Source: an uncultured Clostridia bacterium (GTDB lineage: Bacteria > Bacillota > Clostridia > Christensenellales > Borkfalkiaceae). From it: 39,294 bases of DNA. The notes beneath the pieces were generated by a model, which saw only the letters and a program-made list of their open reading frames with translations, did not search any database and was not told the DNA's origin. Positions within the stretch are counted from its first letter, which is position 1, and every line of letters begins with the position of its first letter. The position numbers and the translations under genes are program-made. This document shows positions 1-8,100 of this stretch, one piece after another. Location: contig CANPZV010000008.1 in assembly GCA_947589285.1 (NCBI GenBank), positions 1 through 39,294 on the forward strand. The letters run 5' to 3'.

Positions 1-480
1 CTGAGCGTAGCGAAGAATCCCCTCAAACGAAGTCCGTAGGTCTATGAGATGCTTCGGCTGCGCCTCAGCATGAGCGTGAGGGAGGCTGCGCCTCAGCATG
101 AGCGTAGGGGGCTTTGCTCATTCTGAGCGTAGCGAAGAATCCCCTCAAACGAAGTCCGTAGGTCTATGAGATGCTTCGGCTGCGCCTCAGCATGAGCGTA
201 GGGGGCTTTGCTCATTCTGAGCGTAGCGAAGAATCCCCTCGAACAAAGTCCATAGGACTATGGGATGCTTCGGCTGCGCCTCAGCATGAGCGTAGGGTGC
301 TTTGCTCATTCTGAGCGTAGGGGGCTTTGCTCATTCTGAGCGTAGCGAAGAATCCCCTCGAACAAAGTCCATAGGACTATGAGATCCTTCGCCTGCGGCT
401 CAGGATGAGCGTGAGGGAGGCTGCGCCTCAGCATGAGCGATTTTTCCCGCTCATCCTGAGAGAAGCGAAGGATCCCCTCA
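1..480. repeat. Array of intergenic palindromic repeat units
   Basis: No gene is visible here. The stretch is made of direct copies of a roughly 94-base unit, each starting with CTGAGCGTAGCGAAGAATCC. Starts lie at 1, 123, 217 and 311, with a truncated copy starting again at 336. Spacings are 122, 94, 94 and 25; the first copy carries 28 extra bases, a duplicated segment ending in CAGCATGAGCG. Units contain inverted pieces of the form GAAGGATC...GATCCTTC, so they can fold. Related pieces occur at 1900-1944, 2014-2107 and 39126-39284. The later copies (from about 336) have drifted. This resembles REP/MITE-like intergenic repeats common in uncultured Clostridia; there is no transposase nearby. 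Confidence 0.85.
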
Positions 481-507
481 TAAAGAAGAAACAAATACGA
501 ATGATTC

Positions 508-1671
508 TCAAAGGCTTTCGCGAAGGATCTTCACGATCTCGTCGCGGGAGAGGACATGGTATCCCCCCTGTTGCACACGCGTCGCGTCGGCAATGCCTTC
601 TATCATGTCAGGCGTTGCGCCAAGGTCGGAAATGTTAAGCGTCACTCCCAATTCTTTCATCCAGTCCTCCATGGCGGAAAGGCCTTTCAGGGCGATCTCC
701 TCGTCCGTCCCCTTCGGCTCCACGCCCCAAACATTGACGGCAAATCTCTTGAATTTCTGCACCCCATATGGCAAAATATGGCGATAGTAGGGAAGCGAAA
801 CGGCGGCAAGCGTCATGCCGTGCGTGGCGTCCGTGTACGCTCCGACGGCTTGCCCGAGCATGTGAACTTCCCAATCCGTCGTCTTTCCTTTGTCAAGAAG
901 AGTATTCAAAGCCCACGTCGCCGCCCACATGATGTTGCTCCGCGCTTCGTAGTCGCGCGGGTCCTTTTTCGCCGCGCGGGAGGCCGAGATCACAGCCTTC
1001 ATCAACCCCTCGGCGAGGTAGTCGGTCACATTGTCGTCGTCGCCCGAAAAGTACTGCTCGCAGATATGGTTGAAGATGTCGTAAATGCCCGCGACCATCT
1101 GCCGCTCGGGCAGGGTGTAAGTGAGTTCAGGGTCGAGAATGGAGAACTTCGGCATCACGTCGCTCCCAAAGACATGGCCGATCTTGAGCTTTTTCTCGCG
1201 GTTGGTGATGACGGAACCGCCGTTCATCTCGCTCCCCGTGCCCGACATCGTTAGGACACAGCCGACGGGAAGGAGCTTGCAGGTCGGCTCCTCAAAGCGG
1301 ACATAGTACTTTTCCCACGGGTCGTCGTCGCAGTAAGCGGAGACGGAAACGGCCTTCGCGTAGTCGCAGACCGAGCCGCCGCCGACGGCAAGCAGGAGGT
1401 CCACGGCGTTATCTTTGGCGAGTTTCGCGCCGACTTTGAGGCGGTCATAGGTGGGATTGGGCATGACGCCGCCGTCCTCCACCACCTCCTTGCCGCAGGC
1501 GAGAAGGACCTCAAGGATCTCGCTATAAAGGCCGCTCTCCTTAATGGACCCGCCGCCGTAGATGAGTTGGACGGTCTTGCCGTACTTCAGAAGCTCTTCG
1601 CCTAAGGACTCGAGGGCGTTTTTGCCGAAATAGAGCTTTGTGGGATTGTGATAGGTGAAATTTCCTAACAT
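508..1671 (-). CDS. Iron-containing alcohol dehydrogenase, YqhD/BdhA (NADPH-type) family
   Basis: This 387-residue protein matches the usual length of the YqhD/butanol dehydrogenase branch of group III metal-dependent alcohol dehydrogenases. These are cytosolic enzymes that reduce aldehydes to alcohols, usually with NADPH. Visible features are the nucleotide-binding YGGGS near residue 39, a second AVGGGSVCD motif near residue 95, TGSEMN near 146, and the four metal ligands Asp198, His202, His270 and His284. These match the spacing of the YqhD ligands. The ATG is preceded by AGGAG at 7 bases, and a near-consensus promoter lies just upstream (1705-1733), so it is probably transcribed alone. No clear terminator follows; the repeat array begins directly after the stop. 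The exact substrate (butanal, methylglyoxal, other short aldehydes) cannot be read from sequence. Family assignment is firm. Confidence 0.95.
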   Translation of the reverse strand: MLGNFTYHNPTKLYFGKNALESLGEELLKYGKTVQLIYGGGSIKESGLYSEILEVLLACGKEVVEDGGVMPNPTYDRLKVGAKLAKDNAVDLLLAVGGGSVCDYAKAVSVSAYCDDDPWEKYYVRFEEPTCKLLPVGCVLTMSGTGSEMNGGSVITNREKKLKIGHVFGSDVMPKFSILDPELTYTLPERQMVAGIYDIFNHICEQYFSGDDDNVTDYLAEGLMKAVISASRAAKKDPRDYEARSNIMWAATWALNTLLDKGKTTDWEVHMLGQAVGAYTDATHGMTLAAVSLPYYRHILPYGVQKFKRFAVNVWGVEPKGTDEEIALKGLSAMEDWMKELGVTLNISDLGATPDMIEGIADATRVQQGGYHVLSRDEIVKILRESL

Positions 1672-1704
1672 TGGTTTACTCCTTTTTTTGATTTTTTCGG
1701 GGAT

Positions 1705-1733
1705 ATTGTATCATATTTGGTGGAAAAAGTCAA
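1705..1733 (-). promoter_or_regulatory. Sigma-A promoter of the alcohol dehydrogenase gene
   Basis: Read on the minus strand: TTGACT at 1733-1728, a 17-base spacer, then TACAAT at 1710-1705, with TG one base before the -10 (extended -10). Transcription should start near 1698, about 27 bases before the ATG at 1671, with the AGGAG site between. One mismatch in each hexamer and ideal spacing make this a strong candidate. Confidence 0.8.
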
Positions 1734-1770
1734 TACGCAATGCGGTGACCCCTCTGCTCCTATGAAGGAG

Positions 1771-1898
1771 GTAAGAGGCCTTCCCCCTTCGGGGGGAAGG
1801 TGGCGCGGCGTAGCCGTGGCGGATGAGGGGCATTCCAATTAAAAACGCCCCTCATCACCGCCTTCGGCGGAGCTTCCCCCCACAGGGGGAAGCCTTAC
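1771..1898. repeat. MITE-like imperfect inverted repeat
   Basis: The left half (1771-1831) and right half (1847-1898) are inverted versions of each other: GGCCTTCCCCC...GGGGGAAGG...GGATGAGGGGC against GCCCCTCATC...CTTCCCCC...GGGGGAAGCC. The innermost 10 bases pair perfectly (1822-1831 with 1847-1856) around a 15-base AT-rich loop. Each arm also has its own small hairpin. Size (about 128 bases), terminal inversion and absence of coding capacity fit a non-autonomous palindromic element. No target-site duplication is evident. Confidence 0.65.
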
Positions 1899-1899
1899 G

Positions 1900-1944
1900 G
1901 ACTTCGTTCTTCGAGATCCTTCGCCTGCGGCTCAGGATGAGCGG
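1900..1944. repeat. Single palindromic repeat unit (same family as the 1-480 array)
   Basis: This holds GGACTTCGTTCTTCGAGATC followed by CTTCGCCTGCGGCTCAGGAT, matching parts of the array at 1-480 (for example around 383-410). It can fold around the CCTGCGG centre. It lies directly against the right end of the MITE-like element. Confidence 0.65.
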
Positions 1945-2013
1945 GCGGTGACCCACCCCCCTACCCCCCTCCCATGGAGGGGGTAAAGGACGGCCCCCCA
2001 TGGAGGGGGGAAT

Positions 2014-2107
2014 GCGTCATTCTGAGGGAGCGAAGCGACCGAAGAATCCCGTGGAGGAAAGTGCGGACTTCGTTCTTCGGGATTCTTCGCTACGCTCTGA
2101 ATGACGC
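2014..2107. repeat. Long inverted pair of palindromic repeat units
   Basis: The left arm begins GCGTCATTCTGAG at 2014 and the right arm ends CTCTGAATGACGC at 2107, pairing over 13 bases with one mismatch. Inside them GAAGAATCCC (2041-2050) pairs with GGGATTCTTC (2079-2088). The whole is a hairpin-forming double copy of the intergenic repeat family, about 30 bases beyond the terminator of the 2659-residue lipoprotein gene. Confidence 0.7.
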
Positions 2108-2138
2108 GGAAACAGGGGTGGGCAAGAGGGGCGAGAGA

Positions 2139-2170
2139 CAAAAAACAGACGCCGAAGCGTCTGTTTTTTT
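2139..2170 (-). terminator. Rho-independent terminator with cUUCGg loop ending the lipoprotein cluster
   Basis: On the minus strand an 8-base perfect stem (ACAGACGC / GCGTCTGT; plus-strand 2145-2152 and 2157-2164) closes a TTCG tetraloop flanked by C and G, the very stable cUUCGg form. A run of T follows. It starts about 18 bases after the stop codon of the 2659-residue lipoprotein gene. The plus-strand side also has a T run (2164-2170), so it may work in both directions. Confidence 0.92.
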
Positions 2171-2182
2171 GTGTTTCAGGAA

Positions 2183-5100
2183 TCAACCTGCGGGAACAAA
2201 GGTTATGTTAGATATTGTCGCCTTGTCAGAGGTACTCCCATTGCCACTACCATCTTTGTTATAATCTATTGTGATCTCATCGCCAACTTGAACTACAATA
2301 TCAAGATGTCCTTTTTGTCCCGCGCCCGATTTATGCAACTCGGAAGTTGAGGCTAATTTAATATCGAGCCAATCATAGCGGCTTTCAGAATCAACCGTCC
2401 AATCAAAACTAATCGTTCCTGCAACTATGATCGATATTGTCATGATAGACGATTTACTATCTGCACCGTTACTCGTCCATACCCCATTAGATTCTGTCCA
2501 TGCATAGTCACCGCTCGTCTCAATCCTATACTCCAACATTTTCCACTTGCAATAAATCGATTTGCTCTCGGTAAGCGGAGCGGCCTCATAGGGTGTCGTC
2601 GTGCATTCAGCATCTTCATACCAACCATCGAATACATAATCACCCTGGGCTTGGGGAATATACTGCGTGAGGTCGGGTGTGGTTCCTGTCGGGAGTTCAA
2701 TCACCGCATTGGGAAGATCACCATGCTCGCTACCATACACAATGGTCAACGTCACTTTCGCGACAGCCTTTGCATAGAGCGTGACTGCGGCGGTAGGAAT
2801 ATACTTCCCGTCAACAAGGGACACAGGGGTCTCCGTAGCCGCTTCATCCTCATACCAACCTGCGATGATCTCAGTCTCGTTGGAGGTGTTGGGAAGCTCG
2901 ATCGGGACGTTCTTGAAAACGGTCATCGGCTCCTGCGTGAGGTTGGTCGTGCCACCCGTGATCGTGAAGGTGATCGTCACCTTGACCTCGTTGAGGGTCG
3001 CGTCCTTGGGGTCGTGGTCGTTATGGGCAGTGAGTTCGTAGTACTCCGTGCCGTTTTCAAGGTAGACGTCAAAGGTGTAGCTCGCGCCCATGACAGCCGC
3101 CGCATAGGTGCCCGACTTCTGCACGCCGTCAATATCCGTCGTGATGCCGCCGAAGCCGTCAAGCGTGATCGTATCGCCGTCGCCAACGGTATAGGTGCCA
3201 TCGTAGCCGTCCGCTTCCATCTTCTCAAGGCCGCTGTCACCGCGCTTCCAACCTTCGATGACCTTGCCTTCGGAATCACGGATAATTACTTTCTCCGCAT
3301 CTTTGTAGACATCCTTCAGGGCGACTGCGTTACCTTCGGCGTCGGTGGCGACGAACGAAACATCGCCCCAAACCCTGCCGTCGGAAATGTAGATGATCAT
3401 CTTGACGTCGCCGTCGAGTGTGGCTTCAATGAGCCTTACAGACGCATTTTCAGTGCCTTTCCAATAGCAACTTGCATCGAACGTAACACTCTGGCTCTTC
3501 GCCTTGTTTACCATGACATACCAATGATATCCAGTCGGTTTATTAGCGTTATACGGAGCAATAAGGACACCGTTCTTTATATCTGCTGCAAAGTAGTAGA
3601 TGGAGGAACCGCTCGTTATTGTGAACTTGCCCGTCGCGGGATCGTAATCCTCTATCGTTCCTTTAACGGTTGAGTATCCCCCCGAAGTTTTTCCGTAGCC
3701 ATCGACAATGAATGTAGTAGAAGAGAAGGATGTATCTGTTCCGCCGCCTGCATTACTTCCATTAAACCTAGGGCCTTCCCATTCGCCATAGAGGGCATGG
3801 GCATCTTTCCACTCGCAGCAGATGGTGAAATCCTCTGCGCCGACCGCGGTGCCAGAAGTCCAGACATCGCCGTCGGCGGTGCCGATATGCCAATCCTTAA
3901 GCACCTGGCCGTCCGTAAGCGGCGGCTCCTTCGGAGTAGCCGTTTCGCCTTCGCCGAGGACAATATCATAATTCTCAACGCCTTCCTTCTGATAGTCCAC
4001 ATGCACCGTGACCTTCTTGAGCCACTTTGCATAAAGATGATCGCCATTCTCTGTACCAGGGGTAAAGTCTGAGCCGTCCTCGTATTTGCTATCAACGGGA
4101 TTTTCGAATGCCGCATCGTAATACCAACCGCGGAACACGTACTCATCAGTATCGTTGAGCGCGGGAACGGTGATCTCGATGTTCTTGTTGAGCGACTGCG
4201 AAGAAGCCCATGTGTCGCCCTCGCCATAGGCATAGCCTTTATCGCTTGTGAAGGTAACATCTACCATCGGTTTGGTGGCGGAGTACGTCTTTTCGGCTTT
4301 ATCGAGCGTGATGTAGTAGTACGCTCCGTCGTAGGTCATCGTCGCCGTGTAGTCTTGATCGGAGACAAGCGTATAGGTCCCCGTCTTGCCCTCCGTGCCT
4401 GTCACGCCGCCGTGTCCGTTGAACGTGATGGAACCGAGGTCGATGTCGCCGGAACCTTTTTGGTAGTCTCCCTCATAGCCATCGAGCGTGACCCAAGAGC
4501 TTCCCGACTTTGCAAAACCAACGATAAGCTCATTATTACTATCATAGAATTTAATTTCGGTTACAGAACTCAAGTTGGTAGGGTCAATACTCTCTCCGTC
4601 CAATGTCTTGAGAACGACATTTCCATATGGTCTGCTATTATAGATAAGTACACTCATAGTCCTGTTCGAACCTGACACAACAAAGAAGCTGTTGTTTCCG
4701 AACAACAGGTATTTCCCTGAGACTTTGGATACGGAAACAGAATCTCCAAATGTATCTTTCCTCACTGCGACATGAACATCGTTATTCAATACCCATTCGG
4801 TGCTGGAAGAGCTGGAATCATTGATTACCAACAACTCATTAGCACTGTCGTAAAAACCGTAATACCAAGAAGAGTCCTTCTTAAACGTCACTTTGCCAGT
4901 GAGAGGGTCATATTTCACGAATTCCATATTTCTGACTTCACTATTGGAGTCAGTCGCTCCCTCTGCCGAGAAATTATAGCCATCAGAGTCATAAGTATAG
5001 AACGTTCCGTTATAATTATTTACCTCCATTGCACTCCATTCGCCGAGGAACGGAACCGCCTCGAGCCACTTCACATAGAGATCGATGCTTTCGTCTACGG

Positions 5101-8100
5101 CAGTACCTTCCGTCCAAAGATACTCCTCGGTGCGCTCGGTCTCATGCGTGTACCAGCCGTCCCAAACCTTGCCGTTGGTATAGGGGGGCTTTTCGGGATA
5201 GCCCGCTTCGCCCTGGCCATAGGTAAAGGTCTTATCCTGCAAGCCCTCGCCATAGTGGACGGTGATCGTCACTTTCGTGAGCCACTTCGCATGGAGCGTG
5301 ATCGCATCGTCACCCGTCGGCGTGAAGAGATAGTACCCGTCATCGTCATAGGTGAGCATTGTATTCTCTTGGAAGTCCTCCGTCGTGAACCAACCGCGGA
5401 ACACATATTCATCGGTATCGGTGAGGACAGGGAGATGAACGGGAATATTCTTGTTGTAGCTGCCGTTCGTCAACGTGCCGCCCGCATAGGCAAGACCCTT
5501 ATCGCTATCGAAGGTGACGGAGAGCATCGGCTTCGTAATCGTGAACGTTCCGTCCCCTTTGTTAAGCGTCGCTTCGTAGTACGCTCCGTCAACATAGACG
5601 CCGACGACGTTGTCGCTGACGACCTCATAGCTCCCAACTTTGTCTGCACCGAATTGAGCTTTAGATGCGGATTCGGAAACCTTTTTGTCGATACCGTTGA
5701 GCGTGAGAGTGTTCGGAAGATCGTCTACCGTGTTGCCCGAAAGCGTGTAAGTACCCTCGTTGCCGTCAAGCTCGACCATGGTCGTGCCGTCGTAACCCCA
5801 ACGACCGATTTCTTTTCCTTCGCTGTCGAAGATATAAAGTGCCGCTGCTTTGTAAGCCTCGTCCGCATCGACGTCCGAAGCGGCATCGCCCAACGCATTC
5901 TTGAAGCTCACATTGAAGTAAACCTTGTTGTTGCAGACAAGGATGTTGTACGTCTGCCCACCTTCCGACGTATAGCTGATGACGCGCACCATGCCGCTAT
6001 CCCAATAGGAACTGCGAATATGGGATGCAATAAAGCCGCCCTCTTTCTCCATGTAGGAAAGGAGATATACTTCATCGAACTTCTCGGCATATTCCGATCC
6101 ATTAAAGTCGCTTGTCGCATTCATGATGATGAGCTGTGAATCAGGATCGATATACGCGTAGTGAGTTGTCGGGTCATCTGTTGCGGGATTAAACAAAAAC
6201 TTTAATTTATGGCTGCTTTCATCCACCCATTCTACCTTTGCGTTTTTGTTGAAAGGAGAATAACCATAACCAACGGCATTTCCGACGTAATCGATGTCGA
6301 TCTTATGGTTATCGTCAACAGTCGTCTTTGTGAAGTGCCCTCCATTCTTGTTGGTACCCTCAATTTCATAGGCATAGTAGTAGTGATAATAGAGCGGAGG
6401 CGTAATCCACTTCGCGTAGATATCATAGGAAACCTCGGTAAGGCGCATTGTTGTCACGCCCGTTTCAAAGACGAACTCGCCCCATGCCTTTTCGAATGTT
6501 GTGTCGTCCGTGTACCAACCCGCAAATGCTTTGTCGGTTCTGACGGGGCGTTCGATCGTGACTGTATCGCCGACGCCGAAGGTGGCGAGAGTTTCGACTG
6601 TGGGGTCTTGCTCCTTATCGTTGTAGTGAAGGGTAATGGTGACCTTCTGCACCCACTTGGCGTAGAGAGTGATCTCCTCATCGCCCGTCGGCGTGATGGC
6701 CCACTTTGCGTCATCCTCATCGGTCAAACCGTCCTTGCAGGGCGTCTCGAAAGCGTCATCCTTGAACCAACCGCGGAAGAGATAGGTCACCGCAGGGTCG
6801 GTAAGGGCGGGAAGTTCGACCGTGATGTTCTTGTTGTAGTCTCCATTTTCGAGCTTGCCCGTGGGGTTTTCCACGTCGCCGTAGTTGAATGTGATCTTGA
6901 CTTCGGGCGTCGTTATCGTGTACGTCGCGCCTTCGATCGTGATGACGTGGTAGGCGGTCTTTACGCCGTCGGCGTTCAATTCATAGGCGTCGAGGGTGTT
7001 CTCGGAAGTCTCAGAGTAGGTCCCCTTGGCGGCACCGAGCATGAAGTCGCCCGCACCGTCGAGCTTGAGCGCGTCACCCGTGCCCTCTTTCAAGGTGTAT
7101 GTGCCGTAGTACTTGTCAAGATCGACGGTATTGCTTTCCGCCGCGAACGACGAACCTTGAGAAGCAACTTTGAGCAGAATCGTTCCCTTGGCATCCTTTA
7201 CGACGACCGACTTGGAATTCGCGATGCTGTCAATGGTGAGTGCGGTACCGAAGCCGTCCTCGATCGTCACATCGGAATAAATGAAGGTATCGTAGATAAA
7301 TACGGTCTTTTCTCCGTCCTCCGTGGCGATCTTGACGAATTTGGCATAATATTTCCTCTCGCCCACAGCCGCACTGTGCTTGGGTTCGGCCAGCACGCCG
7401 AATTTGACAAAATTGCCGCTCGTCGCATACTTGCTAAAGACGTAAGAATCGTCCCCGATATAGTTTCTATCCGTGCCGTCCTCATTGTACGCAAGGATAC
7501 CGCTTGCCGCATCAAAGAGGAAGTAGTTGGTCTTGCCCTCTGCATCCTCCCATGTAAGGATCTGCGTAGCCTCGTCATAATGGGTGACAGTTCCCGTAAA
7601 GGCACCGCTGATCTTATCGTCCGTTCCGATCGTAATAGGATCCGCGGCCGAACCGGAGGATTGCCCGAAAACAGAAGAACCGTTGAATTCGCCGACGTAG
7701 GGAGCATACTGCCAATGCGAGTAGATCGTCATGATGTTGACGTCGCCTTCGCTGAAAACGTCGTCAGGCCCGCCTTCAAAATCATAATCGGTAATCACGT
7801 CCTCTTGATCGGGATTCGGTGCCTTATAGTACCAGCCCCTGAATGCGTAAGGAGCTTTGGTCGCATAAGAAACGTCGATATCTTTGAGGGAATCAAGGAT
7901 ATTATCGCCGTCGCCGACGGTGAGTTCTACCTTGTCGCCCTTTTCGTCCTCATGCGTCGTGTAGACGGTGATCTTGAGAGCCTTCACCCACTTCGCATAG
8001 AGGGTGACGTCCTCCGTCGGCTTGAAGGGATCGGAGACGGGAGTTTTGAGGCCGTCCTCCATGAACCAGCCGCGGAAGAGGTATTCGCCCGTAGGATCGA

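Larger units (their letters stand above)
1743..2010. repeat. Two copies of a CGGTGACCC-headed repeat with ATGGAGGG palindromes
   Basis: A sequence beginning CGGTGACCC and running into a C-rich/ATG/G-rich palindrome followed by GTAA..GG occurs at 1743-1780 and again, better preserved, at 1946-1995, with a second palindromic ATGGAGGG core at 1992-2010. The core at 1963-1984 can fold into a stem of about nine pairs with one bulged C around a CAT loop. Between the copies lies a different inverted-repeat element (1771-1898). This is noncoding repeat material; no ORF, tRNA or riboswitch was seen. Confidence 0.6.

Noticed and set aside
1..480. Possible CRISPR array
   Set aside because: The 94-base units are identical along their full length, with no unique spacers, irregular spacing (122, 94, 94, 25) and no cas genes.
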